Source of the DNA: Corynebacterium suranareeae
Lineage (GTDB): Bacteria; Actinomycetota; Actinomycetes; Mycobacteriales; Mycobacteriaceae
Length of the DNA: 64,000 bases
NCBI RefSeq assembly: GCF_002355155.1
Contig: NZ_AP017369.1
Span: 806,001 to 870,000, forward strand
Reading direction: 5' to 3'
Shown: positions 16,573 through 25,266 of the stretch, one piece after another
Numbering within the stretch: position 1 is the first letter of the stretch
Layout: each line of letters starts with the position of its first letter
Program-made: the position numbers and the translations under genes
The notes under the pieces: generated by a model
What the model was told of the DNA's origin: nothing
What the model saw: the letters and a program-made list of their open reading frames with translations, nothing else
Database searches by the model: none

Positions 16573-17974
16573 TCGCAGAGTAGGCGTCTAAAGCGATTTG
16601 ACGGGATTCTTTCAGATCGACGATGGGATCCGGATAGGATGGTGTTCCATATTCGGGTACCCAGCGACGAATATAAGTATCATCTGGATCAAATTTTTTC
16701 GCTTGGGTGACTGGATTAAAAATACGGAAATAAGGCGAAGCGTCATCTCCGCTTCCTGCAGCCCATTGCCAGTTGAAAGCATTAGAAGCGGGATCAGCAT
16801 CTACGAGAGTTTCCCAAAACCATTCTTCACCATGACGCCAATGGATCTGGAGATTTTTGGTTAAGAAACTAGCTACTACCATTCTGGCGCGATTGTGCAT
16901 CGACCCAGTGGCCCACAATTCTCGCATGCCAGCGTCGACGAGCGGGATTCCGGTTTTCCCTGCACGCCATGCTGCTAAATCCTCATGGAATTGGTCAGCT
17001 TTGGTGGGGGTAAGAGGGGTGGATGGAGAGTTAAGTTTATCTTTTTCACTCGGGTCCCAAGACCATCCGAAACAATTAAATTGCGTACGAACGTTTTGCG
17101 TGTCCATGTGTGGCAGGGCATAAAGTCGATGCCACGCAAAATCTCTCCAAAGAAGTTCTTTGAGAAACAAATTAGTTCCTTGACTGTCTGCTGCTGCAGT
17201 TTCTGCCCACACGCGGTGGATGCTGATCTCACCAAACCTTAAATGAGCAGATAATTTACTCGTAGCGGATCGGGCTAAGCTGTCGCGAGCTTGCGGGTAG
17301 TCCTGTAGATTTTCCAAAAAATCAAAAAGTTTTTTCGAAGCATTTTTTTCACCCGGAGCACAGTTCTTGGCTAACTTCTTGGCCCAAAAAGGCTGTTTTA
17401 TTTCTAGGATGCTTGGCATCTCTACATTCGCGGGTCCTGTTAAGTTTGAGGGGACAGGCTCACTAGTTGTAGCTATTTTAGAGACGTTTATTTCAGCTAC
17501 ATCCCATGCTGCCTTGGAAAAAGGTGTATAGACTTTGTAGGGAGTTCCGGCAGCTGTACTAACTTCCCAAGGTTCAGTGAGTAAAAATCCTGGGTGGCTA
17601 TGAACTTCGAGTCCCATATTGCGGAGATTTTTTTTGAGAGTGGCATCTACTTCGCATAGTGGTTGATGATAGCGTCGATTCCACGTGACAGCTTTAATTT
17701 TCATCTCGGATACTATCTCTGGCACTATTTCAAGTGGATTACCCGCGCATCGTAGCAAAGGCACTCCATAGGAAGAAAGATCTTGAGCTAAGGCTTTTAG
17801 GCTCTGCTCCCGCCACCACCGCGCTGCGGCTCCAATACTACGATAACTGGTTTCGTCAATGAAAAGTCCAATTACGGGACCGTGATCAGCGGCCCATTTT
17901 AAGGCGACATTATCACTTAATCGGAGGTCATCGCGGAACCATAGAAGGGTGGGAGAGTTTTGTCGATCATGCAT
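16565..17974 (-). CDS. phr: Deoxyribodipyrimidine photolyase
   Basis: A 469-residue class I CPD photolyase/cryptochrome family protein that repairs UV dimers using blue light. The N-terminal alpha/beta antenna domain starts with TLLWFRDDLRLSDN. The C-terminal FAD domain has the expected segments FGEISIHRVW, LLWRDFAWH and a long signature around residues 365-420 (MHNRARMVVASFLTK, then NWQWAAGSG with the family Trp residues). The ATG at 17974 has no clear ribosome-binding site; a leaderless start is possible. It shares a 65-bp divergent promoter region with the glycosyltransferase. Confidence 0.93.
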   Translation of the reverse strand: MHDRQNSPTLLWFRDDLRLSDNVALKWAADHGPVIGLFIDETSYRSIGAAARWWREQSLKALAQDLSSYGVPLLRCAGNPLEIVPEIVSEMKIKAVTWNRRYHQPLCEVDATLKKNLRNMGLEVHSHPGFLLTEPWEVSTAAGTPYKVYTPFSKAAWDVAEINVSKIATTSEPVPSNLTGPANVEMPSILEIKQPFWAKKLAKNCAPGEKNASKKLFDFLENLQDYPQARDSLARSATSKLSAHLRFGEISIHRVWAETAAADSQGTNLFLKELLWRDFAWHRLYALPHMDTQNVRTQFNCFGWSWDPSEKDKLNSPSTPLTPTKADQFHEDLAAWRAGKTGIPLVDAGMRELWATGSMHNRARMVVASFLTKNLQIHWRHGEEWFWETLVDADPASNAFNWQWAAGSGDDASPYFRIFNPVTQAKKFDPDDTYIRRWVPEYGTPSYPDPIVDLKESRQIALDAYSAIK

Positions 17975-18039
17975 AGCTAACTAGCTTAAAATAAATACCC
18001 TGGCGTTTGCACTTATCTAACCTGGAGAAAGTCAGATCA

Positions 18040-18795
18040 ATGACAATCGAAATCCACCGCAGTATCAGTATCGTGATTCCTTGTCTAAACGATGCGGTAC
18101 TTCTGGAACAATGTTTAAGCTCAATTAGTGCTCAAACTGTTCAGCCTGAAGAAGTGATTGTCGTCGATAACGGTAGCACTGATAACTCAGTCGAAGTAGC
18201 AAATCGTATGGGGGCTAGAGTAGTTCATGAACCACTCAAGGGCATCACTTGGGCCAGCGCCGCTGGATACAATTCTGCACGAGGTGACCTCATCGTTCGT
18301 TTTGACGCAGATTGTGTAATTCCACCTGATTATCTTAGCCACGTTATCTGCATTTGGAATCGCAGTGAAAAGACGCCCGGTCGCACTGTAGTCGCTTTAA
18401 CAGGCGCCGGCAATTTCGATATTCCTGGTCGTAGAGGTGAGTGGCTAGCTGCACTCTATCTGGGTGCCTATCGATGGTCTACGAAACAAGCACTAGGACA
18501 CTATCCGATTTTTGGTTCCAATTCCGTTATTAGTCGGCAATGGTGGGAGGATGTAAAAGAAAGAATAACGTTATCAAAAACTTTTGTTCATGAAGATATG
18601 TATTTTTCTTTCTTTGTTCGCCCGCATGAGACTGTCTGGTTTCAGAAAAGTTTAAAAGTTTCTATGCATCCTCGTGCCTTGATGGGGGTTCGACAGTCTT
18701 TTATTCGATTGGTGCGGGGATTTTATACTATTAAAACTGCTTGGGAAAGAGAACCAGTTCAGCAGCGATTGAAATCTAGAAGAAATTGGTCCTGA
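18040..18795 (+). CDS. Family 2 glycosyltransferase
   Basis: A 251-residue GT-A fold glycosyltransferase. The nucleotide-sugar binding core begins at IVIPCLNDAVLL, with VVDNGSTDNS (41-50) and the metal-binding DAD at 89-91. There is no clear membrane anchor. The ATG at 18040 has GGAG about 12 bases upstream; the longer frame starts with TTG at 18007. Divergent from phr and near the crt genes, it could glycosylate a carotenoid or envelope lipid, but the sequence does not show the acceptor. The gene looks AT-rich beside its neighbours. Confidence 0.82.
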   Translation: MTIEIHRSISIVIPCLNDAVLLEQCLSSISAQTVQPEEVIVVDNGSTDNSVEVANRMGARVVHEPLKGITWASAAGYNSARGDLIVRFDADCVIPPDYLSHVICIWNRSEKTPGRTVVALTGAGNFDIPGRRGEWLAALYLGAYRWSTKQALGHYPIFGSNSVISRQWWEDVKERITLSKTFVHEDMYFSFFVRPHETVWFQKSLKVSMHPRALMGVRQSFIRLVRGFYTIKTAWEREPVQQRLKSRRNWS

Positions 18796-18841
18796 TTTTT
18801 CGAAAGTGTCTCAGTGAGAATATGATTTTTTACTTTTCTGA

Positions 18842-21268
18842 TTAGACCACCCGACGCCAGGTTTTAGCCATTACGATGAGCGCGCACAGCACGGATCCAA
18901 CCACCACCGCGAGTATCGTTCCTCCGAGAATTTCCTCTTGAAGTGGGCTCGACGTAGAGGTGCTACTAGTGGCGGAACTGGCAACGAATCTGCCTAAGAA
19001 CCCTCCCGAAACTGCACCAACAATAGCGGCGGGTAAGGAGAGTGCGATCATTTCAATTGCCATCACAAGGATTTGACCAGGTGAAGTCAGGCCGATGGTG
19101 CGTAGCAGGTAGCGGTCGCGGGCACGTTCGGCAATGGTTAGCGCCACGGTGTTGATTAGTCCTACGGCGGCGATCGCTAAGGCAACAATGGCGAGCAGTG
19201 TGGACATCGTGGTGATACGCGAAACTAGTTCGAAAGTGTTTTGGCGGGCGGAGAAGCCCTCGGTGATGGAGTATCGTCCGTCGAAAAGCGAAATGGTCTT
19301 GCGTACTGCCTGCGCTGTGGCGTTGTCGGGGGCTTGGTTGGCGGGGCCGTCGAGAAGTATGAGCAGGTTGCGCGTGGTGCTGGGGCCGAGCTCGGCGGCG
19401 AGTGCGGGGTCGATCATGGAGAAATAGTTGTCGCTGTGGAAGATTTGTGCCTGCGTTGGAGTGTTGGCGACGGTGATGTCTGAGACCTCGCCAGTGGGGT
19501 AAGCGTCCTTCTCAGGGGCGTTTCTGCCCAATACGAGGCCGCCGGTTGGTGCGCCGGTATCGCCTGCACGCATGACGGAAGCGCCGTCTTCCTCGGAAAC
19601 CATGAGCACGGATAAGCTGCCGGAGTCATCCAATTCGATTGCTGTGGTGGCGGGTGCGAGAGCGGTGTGCACGCCATCTATTGAGGAAATTTCTTCCAAC
19701 ATCCCGTCTGGAATTTCCCCGTCAAGCGCGGTGACCATCATGTCGGTACCGCCCATGCCCTTAGCCACGGAAACTAGATGCGAACCGATATGCGCTTGGC
19801 CGTGCAATACCGCAGAACTTAATGCGGAACCGGCAAGGATCACGGCGATCAGCGCTGCCGAGCGAGATTTCTGCTTCGCCGCAAACGCTAATCCCAGCTG
19901 GATCGTGGGGATGGTGCCGCCTAAAATCCTGGAGAAAACCTGCAACAGCCAGGGCACAATCACGGCCGTGGCGATCAATAATGCGCAGACCAAAGCTCCT
20001 GAAGCGGAGATGGATAAAGCAACCGCGCGCATACCTCGGTAATCAGCGGTCGCGCCATACGCCCACACCCCGGCGGCGCCGATTATGCCTCCAAGCAGCA
20101 ACCACAGCGCGCTGATCCACGGTGAAGTCCGCGAAATAGCCGGCGTGCTCAGCGATGCCACCGCCGATTTCCGACACACACTCAACACCGCAGGAAGCGC
20201 GGCAGCAACAGACATCAGCACTCCGACACCGGCGATCAGCCACATCGTGGTCGAGGGTAGATCGATCACCTCAATGGGCACGCGAATCCCAAAACGCGAC
20301 GCATTATCCGCCAACATCCGTGCCGCCAACAATCCAGCAGGCGCACCGAAACCAGCAGCAACAACACCTAATAGGCCAGCCTCAAAAATCACCGACCCCA
20401 AAATCTGTGGCGTCGACGCACCCACTGAACGAATCAGTCCAAACTCCCTGACTCGCTCACCCGTGAGCACCGAATACGCAGAAAACACCACCAAAAACGC
20501 CACCGCAGCAGCTACCACCACAAACGCTGCAAGCAGCAAAAAATAGCGATCCCGCTGACCCAAATAAGAATCAGCAAGCTTATCGACGTGCCCCTCCGCC
20601 GAATCAACCACCACCGTAGCGTCGGTAAAGCTTGCTGTTTCCAGAGCAGTTGGGTTAGTTGTGGCTACGCGGAATTCACCGCGCACGCTAGCAGAATTCC
20701 ATTGCGCAAGCGCATCAGGGGAGGCGACAATAACAGGCGCACCACCTAAAGTTTCCTGTGCGGCGGGTTCGACCACACCAACAACCACGACATCAGTATC
20801 TTCAGTGTTTTGTGAAAGTCGAACAGCCACATGCTCACCAACTTCTGGTGCATCAGGTGCAGTGGTAACCGCAATTTCACCAGGCCCTTGAGGCAATCGA
20901 CCTTCAATGATCGGCCGCCACTGCAAGGGACCTTCTGAAATCGACTGCACCGAAGTGCTGGCATAAATTCCATCAGATTGCTTTACCGAAGCTGCAAAGT
21001 TCTGGTCAAAAGCAAGGGCTTCAACGCCTGGTGTCGCAGCTAGTTGTTGTTCAAAGTCAGCAAAGACGTCTTCATTTTTTGCCGATACTGTAACTACAAG
21101 ATCAGCGTTTTCATATGGCTTAGCAAAAAGATCATTGACACTAGACACCAAAGAATTTGTCAACGCAGTGGCACTAACCGTCAACGCAACCGAAGCGAAA
21201 ATTGCAAAAAACAACGAAAAATAGCGCCCACCCCGACGTCGAAGTTGAGCAAAAGCAAGCCTGAACAT
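18842..21268 (-). CDS. ABC transporter permease, FtsX/MacB type
   Basis: An 808-residue permease of the FtsX-like type. The N-terminal basic segment and first helix are followed by a large extracytoplasmic domain. Three helices lie near residues 235-350, a second internal repeat starts after residue 440, and three helices are at the C-terminus (from about 690). This duplicated plan is typical of single-chain LolCE/MacB-like exporters of lipids, lipoproteins or peptides. Its ATG overlaps the ATPase stop by one base (TAATG), so the pair is coupled. Substrate unknown. Confidence 0.88.
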   Translation of the reverse strand: MFRLAFAQLRRRGGRYFSLFFAIFASVALTVSATALTNSLVSSVNDLFAKPYENADLVVTVSAKNEDVFADFEQQLAATPGVEALAFDQNFAASVKQSDGIYASTSVQSISEGPLQWRPIIEGRLPQGPGEIAVTTAPDAPEVGEHVAVRLSQNTEDTDVVVVGVVEPAAQETLGGAPVIVASPDALAQWNSASVRGEFRVATTNPTALETASFTDATVVVDSAEGHVDKLADSYLGQRDRYFLLLAAFVVVAAAVAFLVVFSAYSVLTGERVREFGLIRSVGASTPQILGSVIFEAGLLGVVAAGFGAPAGLLAARMLADNASRFGIRVPIEVIDLPSTTMWLIAGVGVLMSVAAALPAVLSVCRKSAVASLSTPAISRTSPWISALWLLLGGIIGAAGVWAYGATADYRGMRAVALSISASGALVCALLIATAVIVPWLLQVFSRILGGTIPTIQLGLAFAAKQKSRSAALIAVILAGSALSSAVLHGQAHIGSHLVSVAKGMGGTDMMVTALDGEIPDGMLEEISSIDGVHTALAPATTAIELDDSGSLSVLMVSEEDGASVMRAGDTGAPTGGLVLGRNAPEKDAYPTGEVSDITVANTPTQAQIFHSDNYFSMIDPALAAELGPSTTRNLLILLDGPANQAPDNATAQAVRKTISLFDGRYSITEGFSARQNTFELVSRITTMSTLLAIVALAIAAVGLINTVALTIAERARDRYLLRTIGLTSPGQILVMAIEMIALSLPAAIVGAVSGGFLGRFVASSATSSTSTSSPLQEEILGGTILAVVVGSVLCALIVMAKTWRRVV

Positions 21269-21993
21269 TAACGATTCACCCGCAAATCCTCATGTCCGAT
21301 GATCTTGCCATCACGCATCGTCACCAACACATCACCACGATGCGCTGCATCTTTATCGTGAGTGACAAACACAAGCGACTGTCCGAAATCATCAACAATG
21401 CTGCGAAACAAATCCAACACCGCGTTACTGGTGACAGAATCCAAACTTCCCGTCGGCTCATCCGCAATGACAATATCCGGCCGTGAAATCAACGCTCTAG
21501 CGATCGCTGCCCGCTGTTGTTGACCACCCGATAACTCACCAGGTAAATGACGCAAACGATTATCAATCTTCAAAACGCTGGTGATGTGTTCAAACCACTG
21601 CTTATCCACCTTGTTATGCGCAAGCCGCAGCGGCAACAAAATATTGTCCTTCACCGACAAAATGGGCACCAAGTTGAAATCCTGAAACACCATGCTGATG
21701 TGCGTGCGACGCAGCTTTGCGCGTTTATTTTCAGAAAGCGAACTCAACGTGATGTTGTCTTTACTAAGCGTCACCGTTCCAGACGTTGGCTGCGCCAAAC
21801 CAGACAAGCACTGCAACAAGGTTGTTTTACCAGAGCCCGATTGGCCCATGATAGACGTCCATTTACCAGATGAAACCTGCAAAGAAATGCCATCAAGAGC
21901 CCGAACTTCTGTTGAGCCTTTCCCGTAGATCATTGTTAGATCCTGAGCTAAGAGCACTGGTGGGGCATTATCTGTGGCAGCGGTCAAGAGCAT
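21268..21993 (-). CDS. ABC transporter ATP-binding protein, LolD/MacB type
   Basis: A 241-residue ATPase partner of the downstream permease. Walker A is GQSGSGKTT, the signature LSGGQQQR, and Walker B DIVIADEP, in the order and spacing of the MacB/LolD/FtsE group. The first ATG is at 21993, but AAAGGA ends only one base before it. The TTG at 21987 is better placed relative to that site, so the true start may be there. Confidence 0.9.
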   Translation of the reverse strand: MLLTAATDNAPPVLLAQDLTMIYGKGSTEVRALDGISLQVSSGKWTSIMGQSGSGKTTLLQCLSGLAQPTSGTVTLSKDNITLSSLSENKRAKLRRTHISMVFQDFNLVPILSVKDNILLPLRLAHNKVDKQWFEHITSVLKIDNRLRHLPGELSGGQQQRAAIARALISRPDIVIADEPTGSLDSVTSNAVLDLFRSIVDDFGQSLVFVTHDKDAAHRGDVLVTMRDGKIIGHEDLRVNR

Positions 21994-22087
21994 TCCTTTT
22001 GGCTTATCTGTGTGGGAACTAACGAGTCCACACTATATGTGCGCAGCAGTGTGTGGGTTCAAGTTGAGGTCGACTTTGAGGACCGAT

Positions 22088-22153
22088 GTACATAAGACCA
22101 CAAGATTTCTTGATTTTGGCCACCTTTTGCCAATATCTTGTGGTCTTATGTAC
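22088..22153. repeat. Dispersed palindromic element, copy 1
   Basis: A 66-bp element with perfect 19-bp terminal inverted repeats (GTACATAAGACCACAAGAT and its complement) and an internal TTGGC/GCCAA pair, so the whole element can fold into one hairpin. A closely similar copy lies at 44308-44374. It sits in the 285-bp gap between the ABC exporter genes and metI, on no gene. Confidence 0.85.
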
Positions 22154-22224
22154 GCAGGGAAAAATAGTTGTTGCTTGTGCAGCCGGGTGTCGGTGGGGAA
22201 ACACACAAAATGTCCCTTAACCTG

Positions 22225-22266
22225 AAAACCCGCAGTGTCTACATCCCAGTAGACACTGCGGGTTTT
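22225..22266 (-). terminator. Intrinsic terminator of the metQNI operon
   Basis: A perfect 18-bp stem (22225-22242 with 22249-22266) and 6-nt loop lie 12 bp past the metI stop. The stem is GC-rich at the centre and ends in TTTT on the minus strand. Confidence 0.85.
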
Positions 22267-22278
22267 AGGCCTGCGAAT

Positions 22279-22956
22279 TTAGCGGCGCATGATCTTCTTG
22301 GATAGCCAGTTACCCAGGAGCTGGGCGGCTTGGACGATGATGACGATAACCAGAACGGCAACGTACATAACTTCATTGTCGAAGGCGCGGTAACCGTAGA
22401 CGATAGCGAAGTCACCAAGACCACCACCGCCGATGTAACCGACCATCGCAGACATATCAACGATTGCGATGAACAGGAAGGTGTAGCCAAGGACTAATGG
22501 GCCAAGCGCTTCTGGAATGATCACTGTGCGGATGATCCTCATGGGGGATGCACCCATTGAGCGGGCAGCTTCGATAACTCCTGGATCAATGGAGACTAAG
22601 TTTTGTTCCACGATGCGGGCTACAGAAAATGTTGCTGCAACGACCATGACAAAGATACCGGCATCGCGACCAATGGATGTGCCCATCACTGAGACCGTGA
22701 GAGGTTTGATCGCTGCGATCAAAATGATGAAGGGGATGGGGCGAACAAAGTTCACCAGCACATTCAAAATGGTGTAGATCGGCTTGTTTTTCAAAATGCC
22801 ACCGGAGCGGGTGGTGTAGAGCAACAAACCGACAATCAGACCCAGTAAGCCTGACACCACCATGGTGATGGCAACCATTAAGAGGGTGTCAATGATTGCC
22901 GTTTGGAATGTTGGGCCGAGGCGATCCCAGTCAGCGGCGAGAATCATCTCGTTCAT
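22279..22956 (-). CDS. metI: Methionine ABC importer permease MetI
   Basis: A 225-residue inner-membrane permease with five helices. The EAA cytoplasmic loop that docks on MetN reads EAARSMGASPMRIIRTVIIPEA near residue 130. It is the pore subunit for D/L-methionine uptake. The ATG overlaps the metN stop (ATGA at 22953-22956). It is the last gene of the operon and is followed by a strong terminator. Confidence 0.95.
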   Translation of the reverse strand: MNEMILAADWDRLGPTFQTAIIDTLLMVAITMVVSGLLGLIVGLLLYTTRSGGILKNKPIYTILNVLVNFVRPIPFIILIAAIKPLTVSVMGTSIGRDAGIFVMVVAATFSVARIVEQNLVSIDPGVIEAARSMGASPMRIIRTVIIPEALGPLVLGYTFLFIAIVDMSAMVGYIGGGGLGDFAIVYGYRAFDNEVMYVAVLVIVIIVQAAQLLGNWLSKKIMRR

Positions 22957-24035
22957 CGGGTGATCTCCTTGATGGTGGTGGTCAGGGACAGTGAGTGGAA
23001 GAACTCTTCAATTGCTAGCGGGTCACCGGTGAGGCGGACGGTCATCTTGCCGAATGATTGACGCTGCAAGGTGGTAACGCCACCGTGGACAATATTGACA
23101 AATGCCCCCTTCTCGGCAGCGCGTGCAGTAGCTGCGAAGAAGCCGGAGGTCTCCGTGAGGTCGATGGTAAAAAGTCGTCCCTCATGGCTGAGCAGGTCTT
23201 CTGATTCCACCTGGTCTGGGGTGTTGCGCAGTGCGGTTGCAACAAATCGCTGTGCAACTTGTGTCTGTGGGTTAGAGAACACCTCATAGACGCTGCCGAA
23301 TTCCACAACTTTGCCGGATTCCATCACTGCGACTTTGTCTGCGATGGAACGAACGACTTCCATTTCGTGGGTGATCACAACGATGGTGATGCCAAGTTCA
23401 CGGTTTACTTTGCGCAGCAATTCCAAAACTTCATGCGTGGTTTCGGGATCCAAAGCGGAGGTGGCTTCGTCGGCAAGCAAAAGCGTTGGATTGGTGGCCA
23501 GTGCACGGGCGATGCCGACTCGCTGCTTCTGGCCGCCCGAGAGCTGCTCGGGGTAATTTTTGCCTTTGTCGCCCAGGCCGACGAACTCGAGCATTTCCTG
23601 CACGCGCGCCTTGCGGGCTGCCTTATCCATCTTGGCAACTTCCAGCGGGTATTCCACGTTTCCAGCGGCGGTGCGCGATTGGAAAAGGTTGAACTGCTGG
23701 AAAATCATGCCGATATTACTGCGCAGTTTACGCAGCTTAGACTCCGACATGCCAACGATATCGGTGCCGTTGAGCAGCAGCGATCCGCTGGTAGGGGAGT
23801 CAAGCCCGTTGATGAGGCGGACAAGAGTGGATTTTCCGGCGCCAGAATAACCGATGATGCCAATGACTTCACCAGGTTCTACGGTGAGGGTGACATTATC
23901 TAATGCGGTGGTTTTAGCAGACTTGTTGTTGCTAAAGACTTTGGTTATGCCGCGGAACTCCACGCGAGTGCCCTGGGTGCTGGGATGGTGCGCGGGATTT
24001 CCTTCTGGCGTCGGTGTGGACGCGGTGTGTGACAC
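22953..24035 (-). CDS. metN: Methionine ABC importer ATPase MetN
   Basis: A 360-residue ATPase. Walker A GYSGAGKST is at residues 62-70, then LSGGQKQR and LLADEAT. The C-terminal 90 residues form the NIL domain that senses methionine and inhibits transport. I chose the GTG at 24035 because GAGGA lies eight bases before it; the frame is open to a TTG at 24086 without support. A stem-loop separates it from metQ. Confidence 0.94.
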   Translation of the reverse strand: MSHTASTPTPEGNPAHHPSTQGTRVEFRGITKVFSNNKSAKTTALDNVTLTVEPGEVIGIIGYSGAGKSTLVRLINGLDSPTSGSLLLNGTDIVGMSESKLRKLRSNIGMIFQQFNLFQSRTAAGNVEYPLEVAKMDKAARKARVQEMLEFVGLGDKGKNYPEQLSGGQKQRVGIARALATNPTLLLADEATSALDPETTHEVLELLRKVNRELGITIVVITHEMEVVRSIADKVAVMESGKVVEFGSVYEVFSNPQTQVAQRFVATALRNTPDQVESEDLLSHEGRLFTIDLTETSGFFAATARAAEKGAFVNIVHGGVTTLQRQSFGKMTVRLTGDPLAIEEFFHSLSLTTTIKEITR

Positions 24036-24091
24036 GACGGTGTCCTCGATTCGTACAAAAGTCGGGGGACAAAAGCTGGAAGACAAATATT

Positions 24092-24154
24092 TTAACGCCC
24101 CGAGGAAATACGCGCGACGTGGTGTTCGTCAAAGGATTCCAAACGGGGCGTTAA
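24092..24154 (-). promoter_or_regulatory. Intercistronic stem-loop between metQ and metN
   Basis: Perfect 11-bp arms TTAACGCCCCG (24092-24102) and CGGGGCGTTAA (24144-24154) flank 41 nt, in the 171-bp gap between metQ and metN. It has no U-tract after it. It may protect the upstream metQ message or reduce read-through, giving more binding protein than transporter. Confidence 0.55.
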
Positions 24155-24206
24155 GTTCACAGCAGATCTAAACTGTGATGGGTAAAAAGCGGGTGAGCGT
24201 CAAGAT

Positions 24207-25106
24207 TTAAGAGTTTGCCTGGTCTGCCTCGAGGCGGTCAAGGATCTCCTGGAGCTCAGCTGCTGGACGATCAACTGCGACGGAGGTGCCCTCAGAATCG
24301 CGGTCTACTGCAGCTAGAACCTCTGGGTCGTGCCATAGCTCTACGAGGCGAGCGATGTTTGCGTCGTCCTTATCTTCAGCCTTGGTGACGAAGACGTTGA
24401 TGTATGGCTCTGCTTCTTCAGACTCTGGGTCATCTTCGAATACTGCGAGGTTTGGATCAATACCTGCGCGGTCAAGGAAGGAGTTGTTGATGATGGCAGG
24501 GCGGCCTTCTTGGTATGCGGTTGGGGCCTGAGCAGCGTCAACTGGGATGACAGAAACCTTGGAGTTTGCCTCATCGATATCAACTGGAGCTGGGGTGACC
24601 ATGCCTGGGGTCTTCAGGGTGACAAGACCTGCCTGGACAAGCACGTTGATGGCGCGGCCCTGGTTGGAAGGATCGTTAGGGATCGCAACGGATTCGCCTT
24701 CGATGCCGTCGATGGAGTCATGGTCCTTCCAGAACAGTGCCAAAGGCACGATTTCACTGGAGCCAACTGGGGTGAGTTCTGCACCGGAACCAACGTTGTA
24801 CTCAGCCAGGAACTTCAGGTGCTGGAAGAGGTTAACGTCTAGCTGGTCCTGAGCAAGAGCTTCATTTGGGGTGGAGTAGTCGGAGAAAGGAACGATGTCC
24901 AGGGTGATGCCCTCATCTGCTGCCTTTTCTTCAAATACGGTCCAGGCTTCCTTCGCTGCGTCGGTGGTGCCGATGCGAATGGTGACGCCGTCGGTGCCAT
25001 CGGCAACGGTGGTGCTGCTTCCGTCAGAGTCAGAGCCACAGGCAACAAGTGCTGTTGCCGCGAAGAGGCCGGCGATGGCAGTGGTAGTGATGCGATGAAG
25101 TTTCAT
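24207..25106 (-). CDS. metQ: Methionine-binding lipoprotein MetQ
   Basis: A 299-residue NlpA-family substrate-binding lipoprotein of the methionine importer. Signal peptide with lipobox LVAC (Cys23), then the mature domain with the family segments AKEAWTVFEEKA and DVNLFQHLKFL. The start is the ATG at 25106, with AGGA ten bases upstream; the longer frame to 25148 adds a non-signal-like extension. It is the first gene of the operon and an McbR-type box lies about 80 bp upstream. Confidence 0.95.
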   Translation of the reverse strand: MKLHRITTTAIAGLFAATALVACGSDSDGSSTTVADGTDGVTIRIGTTDAAKEAWTVFEEKAADEGITLDIVPFSDYSTPNEALAQDQLDVNLFQHLKFLAEYNVGSGAELTPVGSSEIVPLALFWKDHDSIDGIEGESVAIPNDPSNQGRAINVLVQAGLVTLKTPGMVTPAPVDIDEANSKVSVIPVDAAQAPTAYQEGRPAIINNSFLDRAGIDPNLAVFEDDPESEEAEPYINVFVTKAEDKDDANIARLVELWHDPEVLAAVDRDSEGTSVAVDRPAAELQEILDRLEADQANS

Positions 25107-25184
25107 CTTTAGATACGTCCTTGTTCGAGCTGGTGCGTGAATTTTCACTTAAGTATTTAGGAGGTTAGCACCCTAGACCGACTT

Positions 25185-25201
25185 CTGTACAGCTTGGTCT
25201 A
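25185..25201 (-). promoter_or_regulatory. McbR-type operator of metQNI
   Basis: On the minus strand the site reads TAGACCAAGCTGTACAG, close to the known McbR consensus TAGAC-N6-GTCTA. It is nearly identical to the metY site (41444-41460) and similar to the metX site (39987-40003). McbR represses sulfur amino acid genes in C. glutamicum. Confidence 0.78.
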
Positions 25202-25232
25202 TTTGCGCCAATGAAAAACGGTTAAAATCTAT

Positions 25233-25248
25233 TGGAAAACTTGTTCTA
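25233..25248 (+). promoter_or_regulatory. LexA-type SOS box of dnaE2
   Basis: TGGAAAACTTGTTCTA matches the corynebacterial SOS consensus at 12 of 14 specified positions and ends 18 bp before the dnaE2 ATG. It pairs in logic with the box before imuA'. Confidence 0.7.
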
Positions 25249-25266
25249 AAACTGTATTCTATCACT

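Noticed and set aside
21974..22225. Plus-strand open frame of 83 codons between the ABC exporter genes and metI
   Set aside because: It overlaps the other copy of the palindromic element and has no supporting start site; its similarity to the 44-kb frame is at DNA level.
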